Origin: Polyangiaceae bacterium
Lineage (GTDB): Bacteria > Myxococcota_A > Polyangia > Polyangiales > Polyangiaceae
Direction of reading: 5' to 3'
NCBI GenBank assembly: GCA_020633205.1
Contig: JACKEB010000012.1
Coordinates: 682,001 to 746,000, forward strand
DNA: 64,000 nucleotides
In this document: one piece after another, positions 34,677 to 43,257 of the stretch
How the letters are laid out: each line of letters begins with the position of its first letter
Numbering within the stretch: position 1 is the first letter of the stretch
Program-made: the position numbers and the translations under genes
The notes under the pieces: model-generated
What the model was told of the DNA's origin: nothing
What the model saw: the letters and a program-made list of their open reading frames with translations, nothing else
Database searches by the model: none

Positions 34677-36176
34677 ATGCCCTCCTACAGCCTCGTCACT
34701 TTCGGCTGCCAGATGAATCAGCACGACTCCGAGCGCATGGAGGAGGTGCTGCAGCGCGCCGGCTATGCCCCCGCAGCAGATGTGGAGCACGCCGATTTGG
34801 TGGTGCTCAACACCTGCAGCGTGCGGGAGAAGGCCGAGCAAAAATTGCGCAGCGAGGTGGGGCGACTCGGCGTCTTGAAGCGCAGCCGCCCAGAGCTGCT
34901 GATTGGCGTGGCGGGTTGCGTGGCGCAGCAAGAGGGTGAGCGCCTGGTGAAGCGCATGCCCCAGATCGACCTCTTGATTGGCCCCGACAACATCCCGGAG
35001 CTGCCGGGTCTGCTGCGCGAACTGGAGGGCGGGGCGCCGCCCCAAGTGCGTGCGGCGTTCGACCTGGACTCGCCGCGCTTTCTCAGCCTGGAAGCCGGGC
35101 TGCCGCGCTCGCGCCAGGTGTCGAGCTTCGTCACGATCATGAAGGGCTGCGACGAGCGCTGTTCCTTCTGCATCGTGCCCACCACTCGCGGTCCTGAGCG
35201 CTACCGGCCATCCGGGGAAATCTTGGCGGAGTGCGAGGCGCTGGTTGCTCGCGGCACCCGCGAGATCACGCTGCTCGGCCAGACGGTGGACAGCTACCTG
35301 GACCCGACGTCTCAGCTCCCCTCGGCGGCGACGGATGCCGCGCCCCTCGCCAAGCTTCCATCGGGGGAGACGGCGAAGCGTCGCGGTGCCGGGATCCACG
35401 CTGACGAGAGTGAGTTCCCGGGGTTGCTCCGTGCGATTTGCGCGAGGGTGCCTGGCCTTGCCCGCTTGCGCTACACGAGCCCCCACCCGAGGCACCTCAC
35501 GCCGTCGCTGATCGCAGCGCACCGCGAGCTGCCTCAGCTGGTGCGCCACGTTCATATGCCGGTGCAGTCCGGCAGCGACCGCGTGCTGCGGCGCATGATT
35601 CGTCGCTACAGCGTGGCGGAGTACCTCGAGCGCACGGACGCCTTGAAGCAGGCAGTGCCCGGGCTGAGTCTCTCGACGGACATCATCGTGGGTTTCCCTG
35701 GGGAGACAGAAGAGGATTTCGAGGCCACGCTCGAGCTGGTGCGCCGCGTGGGTTTCGTAGGCGTTTTTGGCTTCAAGTACTCCGAGCGCCCGGGCACACC
35801 AGCGCTCAAGCTGAAAGACGACGTGACCGAAGCAGAGAAGAGCCGGCGCCTGGCGGCGCTGTTCGACCTCTCGGAGGAGCTGAGGCGCGAGCACCTGAGC
35901 CGACTGATCGGCAACGTCGAGACGGTGCTGGTGGAGGGCCTCGGCAAGACCGGCGGCTACACCGGTCGCACCGAGCGGAACGAGATTGTGCACTTCGGAG
36001 CCAACAGCGACGTGCTGGGTGAGCTGTGTGAGGTGCGCATCGTGGGCGCCTTCAAGCACAGCCTGCAGGCAGAGCTCCTGGACGAGGCGCGGCGCGCACC
36101 GCTTCCGAGCAGCGAAGCCACGCCAGAGCAGGCGCGGGTAAGTAAACCTGGGCGCGTCAACCTCCCGGTGGTGTGA
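34677..36176 (+). CDS. miaB: tRNA-2-methylthio-N6-dimethylallyladenosine synthase MiaB
   Basis: The 499-residue protein has the three methylthiotransferase domains. The N-terminal domain carries the auxiliary cluster cysteines Cys11 (VTFGCQMNQHDSE), Cys47 (LNTCSVREKAE) and Cys81 (VAGCVAQQE). The radical-SAM domain has CxxxCxxC at Cys158, 162 and 165 (MKGCDERCSFCIVP). A C-terminal TRAM-type region (about 430-475) binds RNA. The QMNQHDSE wording is typical of MiaB rather than RimO or MtaB. It adds methylthio groups to A37 of tRNAs reading UNN codons. An insert of ~35 residues in the radical-SAM domain (around 215-250) looks lineage-specific. Its stop overlaps the next start by one base. ATG 34677 is chosen over upstream frames. 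Confidence 0.95.
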   Translation: MPSYSLVTFGCQMNQHDSERMEEVLQRAGYAPAADVEHADLVVLNTCSVREKAEQKLRSEVGRLGVLKRSRPELLIGVAGCVAQQEGERLVKRMPQIDLLIGPDNIPELPGLLRELEGGAPPQVRAAFDLDSPRFLSLEAGLPRSRQVSSFVTIMKGCDERCSFCIVPTTRGPERYRPSGEILAECEALVARGTREITLLGQTVDSYLDPTSQLPSAATDAAPLAKLPSGETAKRRGAGIHADESEFPGLLRAICARVPGLARLRYTSPHPRHLTPSLIAAHRELPQLVRHVHMPVQSGSDRVLRRMIRRYSVAEYLERTDALKQAVPGLSLSTDIIVGFPGETEEDFEATLELVRRVGFVGVFGFKYSERPGTPALKLKDDVTEAEKSRRLAALFDLSEELRREHLSRLIGNVETVLVEGLGKTGGYTGRTERNEIVHFGANSDVLGELCEVRIVGAFKHSLQAELLDEARRAPLPSSEATPEQARVSKPGRVNLPVV

Positions 36177-36688
36177 TGGCAATCGTCAAAAACTACAATC
36201 AACACACGCCAGAGATTCACGAGTCTGTTTTCCTGGCGGAAAACGCGGTGGTGGTGGGTGAGGTGTACATCGCCGAGTCCGCGAGCATCTGGTACGGCGC
36301 GGTGCTCCGAGGAGATGTGGGGAGCATCCGCATCGGCGCCCGCACCAACATTCAGGACAACGCCACGGTGCACATGACCGGCGGCGTGAGCGACGCGCTC
36401 GTGGAGGAGGACGTCACCGTTGGTCACAACGCGGTGATCCACGGGGCCACGGTGCGCCGTGGGGCGTTGATCGGCATGGGCTCCGTGATCTTGGACAACG
36501 CGGAGATCGGCGAGGGCGCGATCATCGCTGCGGGCGCCGTCGTGCCGCCCCGCATGAAGGTGCCGCCTCGAGTTCTGGTTCGGGGCACCTCGGCGAAGGT
36601 GGTGCGGGAGCTGACGGAGCGTGAAGCGCTCGAAGGGGCTGCGGGCGCCGCGATTTACCAAGAGCTCGCCCTGGGACACCGCCGCTAG
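36176..36688 (+). CDS. Gamma-carbonic-anhydrase-family hexapeptide-repeat protein
   Basis: The 170-residue protein has the left-handed beta-helix repeats of the gamma-CA/YrdA/PaaY group (ENAVVVGEVYIAES, IRIGARTNIQDNATVHMT, TVGHNAVIHGATV). The metal-binding histidines are HMTGG, GHNAV and IHGA, in the family spacing, so a zinc or cobalt site is likely. The C-terminal helix (VRELTEREALEGAAGAAIYQELALGH) packs on the helix. Many family members lack measurable carbonic anhydrase activity. It is translationally coupled to miaB by a TGATG overlap, and an in-frame GTG three bases earlier is the alternative start. Role uncertain. Confidence 0.9.
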   Translation: MAIVKNYNQHTPEIHESVFLAENAVVVGEVYIAESASIWYGAVLRGDVGSIRIGARTNIQDNATVHMTGGVSDALVEEDVTVGHNAVIHGATVRRGALIGMGSVILDNAEIGEGAIIAAGAVVPPRMKVPPRVLVRGTSAKVVRELTEREALEGAAGAAIYQELALGHRR

Positions 36689-36715
36689 CGCGCTCAGTCG
36701 TGGTATAGGCGCGCC

Positions 36716-36916
36716 ATGCAGCTGACCATCAACGGCGAAGAACATCAGGTCCCCGATGGCCTCAGCGTGCGCGCGTTGATCGAGCACCTCGGGCTGACGG
36801 ATGGCCCCGTTGCCGTCGAGCGCAATCGCGAGGTCGTGCCTCGGGCGGAGCACCCCAGCGTGCAGCTCGCAGAAGGAGACGTGCTCGAGATCGTGCACTT
36901 CGTCGGCGGCGGCTGA
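36716..36916 (+). CDS. thiS: Sulfur carrier ThiS (orphan)
   Basis: The 66-residue protein has the ThiS beta-grasp pattern: MQLTINGEEHQV, LSVRALIEHLGL, VAVERNREVVPR, and the tail LEIVHFVGGG ending in glycines used for thiocarboxylate formation. ThiS donates sulfur to thiazole formation in thiamine synthesis. The usual partners thiG, thiE, thiO and thiF are not adjacent; the gene follows the gamma-CA gene by 27 bp and is convergent with the TetR gene. The E1-like enzyme at 22 kb belongs to the cysteine operon, so whether it serves this carrier too cannot be told. Confidence 0.88.
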   Translation: MQLTINGEEHQVPDGLSVRALIEHLGLTDGPVAVERNREVVPRAEHPSVQLAEGDVLEIVHFVGGG

Positions 36917-36970
36917 GCACTTGCGACCCGTGGTCGAATAGCCCGGGAGCCGCGCTCGACGAACCGGCGC

Positions 36971-37714
36971 TTAGCCTGCGCTTGGCAGCATATACGCCAC
37001 GATCATCGCGGTGACCTCGTCGACCAAGCGCTCGGGATCCGTCTCTGGCTGTTCAATCACCGCGGCGTGAGTCACCGCCTCCACGCTGTGCACCAAGATG
37101 AACGGCGCGGTCTCGAGGTCGAGCCCCGGCCGAAGCTCGGAGCGGCGCTGCTCGAGGTAGCCCTTGATCATCGCCTGCGCCGTAGTGTTGGTCTGGCGGT
37201 GATGGTCAGGCGTGGAGATGCGGGGAAGCTGCTCTGCCAGCACGCGGTGCAACTCTGGCTCCAGGCGGTGCACGTCGAGCATCACCTGAACGAGCCGGCG
37301 GATCCCGTCGGGGAGGGGGAGGCTTGCGGCGGTCATCAGGCCGCTCCCGAGCAAGTCCATGATGTGGCGAACGTGGCGCTCCACCAGCGCGCTGACCAGC
37401 GCCTGCTTGTTCGGGAAGTACTGATACAGCGAGCCGATGCTCACCCCCGCCACCTCGGCGATGCGGTTCGTGTTGGCGCCCTCGTAGCCTTCTTCTACGA
37501 GCACGCGAGCCGCCGCCTCCAGAATCGCGTCGACGGTGGCTCGCGCGCGGGCTTGTCTCGGCCTTTTCCGTGCGGCATTGGGTAGGGCCACGCGTTTTCC
37601 GGCGGAGGTAGCCTTGGGGGCTGGCTGTTTGGCTTTGGCGGAACGCTTGTTGGTGGGTTTGGCGGCGGCCTTGGACTTGGCGCCCGAGGAGAGGCTTTTC
37701 GCGGTGTTGGGCAT
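36971..37714 (-). CDS. TetR-family regulator with histone-like basic N-terminal arm
   Basis: The 247-residue protein has a typical TetR helix-turn-helix: ATVDAILEAAARVLVEEGYEGANTNRIAEVAGVSIGSLYQYFPNKQ in parts spans about 58-105. A ligand-binding helical domain follows. Residues 1-55 are a Lys/Ala/Pro-rich arm (AKSLSSGAKSKAAAKP, NKRSAKAKQPAPKA), resembling histone H1 tails or the basic arms of some myxobacterial DNA-binding proteins. This arm is unusual for TetR proteins and probably increases nonspecific DNA binding. The gene is divergent from a P450 gene with a 126-bp shared region containing dyads, so it is the likely repressor of the P450 and of itself. Confidence 0.88.
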   Translation of the reverse strand: MPNTAKSLSSGAKSKAAAKPTNKRSAKAKQPAPKATSAGKRVALPNAARKRPRQARARATVDAILEAAARVLVEEGYEGANTNRIAEVAGVSIGSLYQYFPNKQALVSALVERHVRHIMDLLGSGLMTAASLPLPDGIRRLVQVMLDVHRLEPELHRVLAEQLPRISTPDHHRQTNTTAQAMIKGYLEQRRSELRPGLDLETAPFILVHSVEAVTHAAVIEQPETDPERLVDEVTAMIVAYMLPSAG

Positions 37715-37779
37715 GTGAGTCGGTCTTCAGAAAAGTGAGCCGGCGCGCGAAACGGGGGCGCGTTTCAGCTGATACAAGC

Positions 37780-37811
37780 TACCAAACGCCTGAAATCGAT
37801 GCGAGTTGGTA
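37780..37811. promoter_or_regulatory. Candidate TetR operator in P450/TetR intergenic region
   Basis: TACCAA at 37780-37785 and TTGGTA at 37806-37811 form an imperfect dyad, with additional matching CGC/GCG bases inside, centred near 37795. A second dyad, GAAACG/CGTTTC, lies at 37749-37766. The region is AT-richer toward the P450 start. Position between a TetR gene and its divergent target makes either dyad a candidate operator. Confidence 0.45.
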
Positions 37812-37840
37812 AATCGAGTATTTGCTCATATTAATTTCCC

Positions 37841-39262
37841 ATGACCCAAACGCAAGAAATGCCACTCGTCGCTAGCCCCACGTCACCGCCGCGCCTGCAG
37901 GGCTTCAGCGCGTTCAGTGCGTTGCGCGCCTTTGGCACCGATCCACTGGCCTTCTTGCGCGAGGTGGGCACCCAGGGCGACGTCATGGAGACGCGCTTCG
38001 GTCCCCGCAAGGCGGTTTTCTTGCGGGATCCGCGTGCCGTGGAGCAGATCTTGGTGACGCATCAGAAGGAGTTCACCAAGGACACGCGCGGCTACTACTT
38101 CCTGCGCAAGGTGCTGGGCAACGGCCTCGTCACCAGTGAAGGCGACTTCTGGCGTGAGCAGCGCCGCATCAGCCAGCCGGCGTTTGCGAAGCAGCGCATC
38201 GAAGGGCTGACCGAGACCATGGTGCGCTGCACCCAGCGCCTGCTCGATGGCCCCCTTGCGGCGGCCGCGGCATCTGGGGCGCCGGTGGACATCGCCGGGG
38301 AGATGATGCGGGTCACGCTGGATGTGGTGAGCGCGACGCTGCTCGGTATCGAGTCCGGCGAGCGCGCTGACGAGGTGAGCTGGGCCATGCCCGTGGTGCT
38401 CGAGCACGTCGTCTGGGGGATCACGCACCCGCTCGCGCTGCCCGAGGTGTTTCCTACCGCGCGGAACCGGAAGTACAAGAAGGCGCTCAAGGCCCTGGAC
38501 AGCGTGGTCGAAGGCATCATCGCGGAGCGCCGCGCGCGGGCTGATACTGCTGGTCGGCAGCCTGAAGAAGCACAGCGAGGCGACTTGCTAGACATGTTGA
38601 TGGAAGCCCGAGACGAAGAGACCGGGCGCGGCATGACGGACAAGCAGCTGCGGGATGAGGTGATGACGATGTACCTCGCCGGCCACGAGACCACCGCGGC
38701 GTCCCTCGCTTGGACGCTGTGGCTCCTCACCCAAAACCCTGACTGGGCCCTCAAGATCCAAGACGAGGTCGACACGGTACTGCAAGGGCGCGCGCCCACC
38801 CTCGCCGACATCGGGCGCCTGGACGTCACGCGTCGCGTGCTGGAAGAGGGGATGCGCCTGTATCCGCCGGTGTGGCTGCTAGCGCGGATGAGCACGGCGG
38901 ATCACACCATCGCCGGCTACCACGTCCCCAAGGGTCGTCTGGTGTTCGTGAGCCCGTGGCTCAGCCACCGGGATCCCAAGTTCTTTGCCGATCCCGAGCG
39001 CTTCGACCCCGATCGTTTCCTGCCGGAATCACGCGCGAAGCTGCCGAAGCACGCCTACTTTCCCTTCAGCGCGGGGCAGCGCAAATGCATCGGGGACCGC
39101 TTCGCGCTGCTGGAAGCGCAGATCATCCTGGCGATGCTGCTCGCCCGCTTCCGCTTCGTCGCACCTTCGGCCGAGATCCCGGAGCCGCTCTGCGCCGTGA
39201 CCCTGCGCCCCAAGCACGCCTTGTTGATGCAGGTTGCCCCATGTGGGAGCGCGGATTCTTGA
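37841..39262 (+). CDS. Cytochrome P450
   Basis: The 473-residue soluble P450 has the oxygen-activation motif AGHETTA in the I helix, the ExxR motif in LEEGMRLYPP, and the heme loop FSAGQRKCIGDRFA with Cys416 as thiolate ligand. The length and ordering fit bacterial/CYP4- or CYP102-like monooxygenases (the PFSAGQRKCIG form is common in this group). No membrane anchor or fused reductase is seen, so separate redox partners are needed. The substrate is unknown. It is divergent from a TetR gene, suggesting ligand-inducible expression. It could act on fatty acids, terpenoids or secondary metabolites; no biosynthetic cluster is adjacent. Confidence 0.94.
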   Translation: MTQTQEMPLVASPTSPPRLQGFSAFSALRAFGTDPLAFLREVGTQGDVMETRFGPRKAVFLRDPRAVEQILVTHQKEFTKDTRGYYFLRKVLGNGLVTSEGDFWREQRRISQPAFAKQRIEGLTETMVRCTQRLLDGPLAAAAASGAPVDIAGEMMRVTLDVVSATLLGIESGERADEVSWAMPVVLEHVVWGITHPLALPEVFPTARNRKYKKALKALDSVVEGIIAERRARADTAGRQPEEAQRGDLLDMLMEARDEETGRGMTDKQLRDEVMTMYLAGHETTAASLAWTLWLLTQNPDWALKIQDEVDTVLQGRAPTLADIGRLDVTRRVLEEGMRLYPPVWLLARMSTADHTIAGYHVPKGRLVFVSPWLSHRDPKFFADPERFDPDRFLPESRAKLPKHAYFPFSAGQRKCIGDRFALLEAQIILAMLLARFRFVAPSAEIPEPLCAVTLRPKHALLMQVAPCGSADS

Positions 39263-39431
39263 GCCAAGGAAGGTCTCGAGCCGCCTCGCCGTAAGCTGTC
39301 GCCTCAGCCGAAGCTCCTTTCACCCGCGCGGGAATCTGACCCGTCGCCGGTGGCGTTGGAGCCAAGGCAGGGGCGGCGTGCAGCGAACTTTGCACTGCCG
39401 ACCCGCTCCCCGATACGATCCAGGAGTGAGT

Positions 39432-40955
39432 ATGGTGCTCGGCAAGGCTGACCCCCATTCGAAGCAGCAACAGAGTGACAGTGACTGGGCGCTGAGTTCG
39501 CGGAAACCCGCGCGGCGCAAGGGTCGTCGCTGGCTGTTGCCGAGCTTCATGGTCGCGCTGGTCGCAGGGATCACGGGCGGGACGACGTACGCCTACTATC
39601 ACTACCTGCCTCCGGGCCGCAGTGTCCCGGGCACCTACGTCGGCGGACGCCTCCAGCCCGAGGACAAGCCGCTTCGCGTGTGGCTGGAAGAGCGCCGCAC
39701 GCAGCTCTTGGCCCGGCCGGTGTACCTCGAGATAGACGGTGAGGTGCATCAGCGTCGCCTCGGCGCCCTCGGGGTAGAGCTCGATGTGGGTCAAACCCTG
39801 GCGAAGGTGCGCGAGCACGCGGAGCAGGGGAGCATTTCCGAGCGGATCTACCGGGTGGTCTCAGCCAAGCGTGGTGAGCAAGACTTGCCGCTGGTTTGGA
39901 GCTTCGATGAGCGCAAGCTGGAGGTCGCACTCGAAGAGCTGGCGCCTGAGGTATTTCGCGATCCAGTGGACGCGCGCCTCGATTTGGTGGGACATCAAAA
40001 GATCCACGACACCCCCGGCCGGAGCCTTGACGTGCTTGCCACCGTCAAGAGCATTGCCGCAGGGCAAGAGTTCGACGAAAATCAGATCCTCGAGCTGAAG
40101 GTCAAGTCGACACCGCCGCAGGTCAGTCTGGATATGCTGGCGGACATCGACGTATCGCAGATTCTAGGCGAATTTCAGACGAAGTTCGCCGGTACCGGGG
40201 AGGGGCGCGCGGTCAACATCGCCCGCGGCGCGGAGCTCTTGAACGGCGTCGTGATCGCGCCGGGGCAGACGCTGAGCTTCAATGAGCGCGTGGGTGACCG
40301 CAGCCTGGCACGGGGCTTCACTTGGGCGCCGGTGATCTTGGATGACGAGCTCACCCCAGGCGTTGGAGGTGGTACCTGCCAGGTCGCTTCCACCCTGCAT
40401 GCTGCGGCCGTGTATGGAGCCCTCGACGTCGTTGACCGTCGCAGCCACAGTCGTCCAAGCGGTTATGCGCCGCTCGGGCTCGACGCGACGGTGGTCTTCG
40501 GTGAGGTCGATCTGAAGATCCGAAATCCCTACGACACGCCGATCATCGTGCACGCGTTCATTCCCACGCCGGGCTTCCTCAAGGTGGAGCTCCTCGGCAG
40601 GGCAGCGCCGAAGGTCGAGTACAAGTACGGCGTGTCTCGCGCGTACGACTTCTATCGTCGCATCACCACCAAGCCCTGGATCAAGCCGGGCAAGCGCTTG
40701 ATGCGTCAGCGCGGGCGCAAAGGCTACGACGTGGTGAGCTGGGTGAAGATCACGCGCCCCGATGGCACCAAGGCGGATCGCTCCTACAACAGCAGCTACC
40801 GCCCCGTGCCGGAGGTGTTCTGGATTGGCCCCGGCTACGATCTCGATGAACTGCCGGAGCTGCCCGATGGCGCGAAGGACGTCCAAATGGACGGCCGCTC
40901 ACTGCCGAACGAGCTCTTCAGTAGCAGCCCCTTCGAAGAGCCGCCCAGCGGCTGA
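39432..40955 (+). CDS. VanW-family cell-envelope protein
   Basis: The 507-residue protein begins with a ~35-residue basic cytoplasmic tail and a membrane span (about 36-56), so most of it is outside the membrane. A region at about 60-200 resembles the peptidoglycan-binding-like repeats found ahead of VanW domains in YoaR-type proteins. The VanW domain (about 255-400) contains SFNERVGDRSLARGF, the GVGGGTCQVASTLHAA motif and RRSHSRPSGYAPLGLDAT. A C-terminal extension has basic residues. VanW proteins are linked to the cell envelope but lack a defined activity. The start follows an AGGAG ribosome site seven bases before ATG 39432. Confidence 0.86.
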   Translation: MVLGKADPHSKQQQSDSDWALSSRKPARRKGRRWLLPSFMVALVAGITGGTTYAYYHYLPPGRSVPGTYVGGRLQPEDKPLRVWLEERRTQLLARPVYLEIDGEVHQRRLGALGVELDVGQTLAKVREHAEQGSISERIYRVVSAKRGEQDLPLVWSFDERKLEVALEELAPEVFRDPVDARLDLVGHQKIHDTPGRSLDVLATVKSIAAGQEFDENQILELKVKSTPPQVSLDMLADIDVSQILGEFQTKFAGTGEGRAVNIARGAELLNGVVIAPGQTLSFNERVGDRSLARGFTWAPVILDDELTPGVGGGTCQVASTLHAAAVYGALDVVDRRSHSRPSGYAPLGLDATVVFGEVDLKIRNPYDTPIIVHAFIPTPGFLKVELLGRAAPKVEYKYGVSRAYDFYRRITTKPWIKPGKRLMRQRGRKGYDVVSWVKITRPDGTKADRSYNSSYRPVPEVFWIGPGYDLDELPELPDGAKDVQMDGRSLPNELFSSSPFEEPPSG

Positions 40956-40977
40956 AACCCCTTGTTTTAGCGGGTTT
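40955..40977 (+). terminator. Short stem after the VanW gene, possible terminator
   Basis: AAACCC (40955-40960) pairs with GGGTTT (40972-40977) around an 11-base loop containing TTTT. It begins at the stop codon of the VanW gene and runs into the recurring TTTGGGGGTGAG motif. The stem is only six base pairs, so this is a weak terminator candidate. Confidence 0.3.
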
Positions 40978-41084
40978 GGGGGTGAGGCGCGGCGCAGCTC
41001 TCTACGCCTGACCAGGTCGCCCCAGGTGCCATGCATTTCGCAGCCCGGGCTTGATCTGACACGCACAGCCGCTAAACACGGGGC

Positions 41085-42935
41085 GTGACTGGACGGGCCA
41101 TCACCGGGTGTCTGTTTGCGCTGACGCTCCTGAGCGCGTGCAAAGACAAGGCGACCGCCGAGCACGGCGCGCCGGGCAGCTCTGCTGTCGCGTCAGCGAA
41201 CGCCAGCGCTGTGCCTGCCGCGCTGTCCACGATGCAAGTGGATCACGGCGAGCTCGACACTCAAGCTCCCCAAGACGCTGCCATGATCGCCGCGACCCAG
41301 ATCGCGACCATCGTCTACGCGCGGCCCCACAAGGAGTCGCGGCGTCTCGGTTACTTGCGTCTCGGCGCTGTCGTGAAGCGCGACCCAGAGGCGACCAAGG
41401 ACAAGGTCGGCGACTGCAAGGGGGAGTGGTACCACATCTACCCGATGGGGTACGTCTGCACCGAAGACGCAACGACGGACCTCGAGGCTCCCCTGGTCAA
41501 GGCCACCAAGCGCCGCGCTCACCTCGACAAGCCGATGCCCTATGCCTACGGCTTCGTGCGCGCGACAGCACCGCAGTACCTGAAGGTGCCGTCGAAGAAG
41601 CAGCAGATCGACAGCGAGTTCGGCCTCGAGGATCACCTCAAGTGGTTCGCGGAGAACTCTGCCGAGGTGCAGAAGGTCGAGCTCGGAGCCAACGACATCC
41701 CGTTAGATCCGCGGGGAATCGCCGTCCCAGGGCTCAAGCACCCAGCGGGCTTCAAGCTCTCGACGGAGCTCTCTCGGGTGGAGCTGTTTGGTGGTGACGC
41801 GAACGACCCCGGGCCCCCGTGGTGGGTCGAAGATGGCCGTAAAATCCCCAATGTTTCTGGCTTCGAGGTGCCCGACTACGCGATCTTCGCCGACCGCGTG
41901 CGGCGCAAGACCGGGCTGTCTTTCGTCGACTCGTTCATCGCCAAGGATGAAGATCTGACTCGCGGCTTTGCGGTGACCGTGGACATGCGCATCATCCCCA
42001 CCACGAAGGTGAAGCCTGACACCGGCTCCCCGTGGCACGGCGTCGAACTCACGCCCGAGATGCCGGTGCCCTTCGCCTTCATCATCAAGCGCGACGCGGT
42101 GACCTACCAGCTCCTGAAGGGCAAAGACGAGGTGCGCAAGATGGGCACACTGCCTCGGCGCGCCATCGTACCCATCACCGGCAAGGCGCGGATCAAGGCG
42201 GGCAAGCGCTTCTACCAGACGCTCAAGGACAAGACGCGCTGGCTGAAGGCCGACGACATTGGCATCGTCTCGCCGCCCGCGGAGTGGCCCGAGGCCGCCG
42301 AAAAGGGCGAGAAGTGGATCGATGTTTCCCTGGGGCAGCAAACCCTGGTGCTCTGGGAGGGCAAGCGCGCCTGGTACGCGACGTTGGTCTCCACCGGGCG
42401 CCCGCGCTTTGGGGATCCGAAGACCACCAACGCCACCCCAACCGGTGTCTTCCGCCTGCAGAGCAAGCACATCGCGGCGGCCATGGACTCCGAAGAAAAC
42501 TCCAGCGTTGCTGGCGGCAAGAAGGCTGGAGGTGGCGGAGGCCCGCGCTACGACGAAGAGACTCGCGCGACCATCGCGCGGCTTAAAAAGGCTGAAAAGG
42601 ACGGCACCAAGCTGTCGTCAGAAGATCAGCGTCGGCTCGCCAACATCGCCAAGGGACGCCACCCCGAATACGGTGTGACCCGGCGCCGCGGAGCCGGCGG
42701 CTTCGAGCTACGGGACGTCCCGTGGATCCAGTACTTCGCCGCCGGCTACGCACTCCACGGCGCCTACTGGCATGACGTGTTCGGTATCCCGCGTAGCCAC
42801 GGCTGCGTGAACCTCGCCCCCATCGACGCCCGCGTCGTCTTCAACTGGACCGACCCGCCGCTCCCAGACAACTGGCACGGCATCAACATCGGGACAGACA
42901 TGGGCGAGGGGACCACCGTGAACATCCACGAGTAA
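41085..42935 (+). CDS. L,D-transpeptidase (YkuD) lipoprotein
   Basis: The 616-residue protein starts at GTG 41085 (MTGRAIT...LLSAC) with a lipoprotein signal. The N-terminal region has an SH3-like segment (ATIVYARPHKESRRLGYLRLG), then a long mixed region of unknown fold. The C-terminal YkuD domain starts near QQTLVLWEGKRAWYATLVSTGR and holds the active-site motif with Cys574 (SHGCVNL), preceded by an ALHGAYWHD histidine. Within the catalytic domain an insert of ~80 residues (Gly/Lys-rich, about 466-545) separates the GVFRLQSKH strand from the motif-bearing part. It cross-links peptidoglycan or attaches proteins to it by 3-3 bonds. Its neighbours VanW and the trehalose genes do not refine the role. 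Confidence 0.9.
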   Translation: MTGRAITGCLFALTLLSACKDKATAEHGAPGSSAVASANASAVPAALSTMQVDHGELDTQAPQDAAMIAATQIATIVYARPHKESRRLGYLRLGAVVKRDPEATKDKVGDCKGEWYHIYPMGYVCTEDATTDLEAPLVKATKRRAHLDKPMPYAYGFVRATAPQYLKVPSKKQQIDSEFGLEDHLKWFAENSAEVQKVELGANDIPLDPRGIAVPGLKHPAGFKLSTELSRVELFGGDANDPGPPWWVEDGRKIPNVSGFEVPDYAIFADRVRRKTGLSFVDSFIAKDEDLTRGFAVTVDMRIIPTTKVKPDTGSPWHGVELTPEMPVPFAFIIKRDAVTYQLLKGKDEVRKMGTLPRRAIVPITGKARIKAGKRFYQTLKDKTRWLKADDIGIVSPPAEWPEAAEKGEKWIDVSLGQQTLVLWEGKRAWYATLVSTGRPRFGDPKTTNATPTGVFRLQSKHIAAAMDSEENSSVAGGKKAGGGGGPRYDEETRATIARLKKAEKDGTKLSSEDQRRLANIAKGRHPEYGVTRRRGAGGFELRDVPWIQYFAAGYALHGAYWHDVFGIPRSHGCVNLAPIDARVVFNWTDPPLPDNWHGINIGTDMGEGTTVNIHE

Positions 42936-43016
42936 CGACACCCGCGAGAGATGCCACCTCGCACGGGCCCTTCGTCTCGTTGGCGGTTGGTTGTGTCTGG
43001 GTGCTCACGTGGATTG

Positions 43017-43188
43017 ACCGCAAAGGTCGCCAAGAGCGCCAAGGGATTCGGCTCGAAACGCGTGAGCCCAGACGTACGTCCAGCCACCTGCATCGGCGGA
43101 GCGCAAAGCGCTGCCAATACTCAAACGACGCGTTCAAGTTGGGAGCGGGGCTGCCCTGAACTTGGCGTGCTTGGCGTGCTTGGCGGTT
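43017..43188. repeat. Inverted intergenic element with 9-bp-period arms
   Basis: The left arm (43017-43044) reads ACCGCAAAGGT then CGCCAAGAG, CGCCAAGG. The right arm (43161-43188) reads three CTTGGCGTG-type units ending TTGGCGGTT. The arms are inverted copies of the same CGCCAAGNN module seen at 5.1-5.6 kb and enclose about 116 bp. The element sits in the 322-bp gap between the L,D-transpeptidase gene end and the GH15 gene end (convergent). No gene is visible in this gap. Confidence 0.8.
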
Positions 43189-43257
43189 CCCATTTGAATT
43201 GTTCTGTGGGGGTTGAAGGGGTCTGCGCTGGTGCACCTCACCCCCAAAATGAACAGC

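Noticed and set aside
34545..36182. Minus-strand frame of 545 codons opposite miaB
   Set aside because: The MiaB motifs on the plus strand are complete, and the antisense product has no recognisable fold.
36689..36715. Thiamine riboswitch before the orphan thiS
   Set aside because: The gap to the previous gene is only 27 bp, too short for the element.
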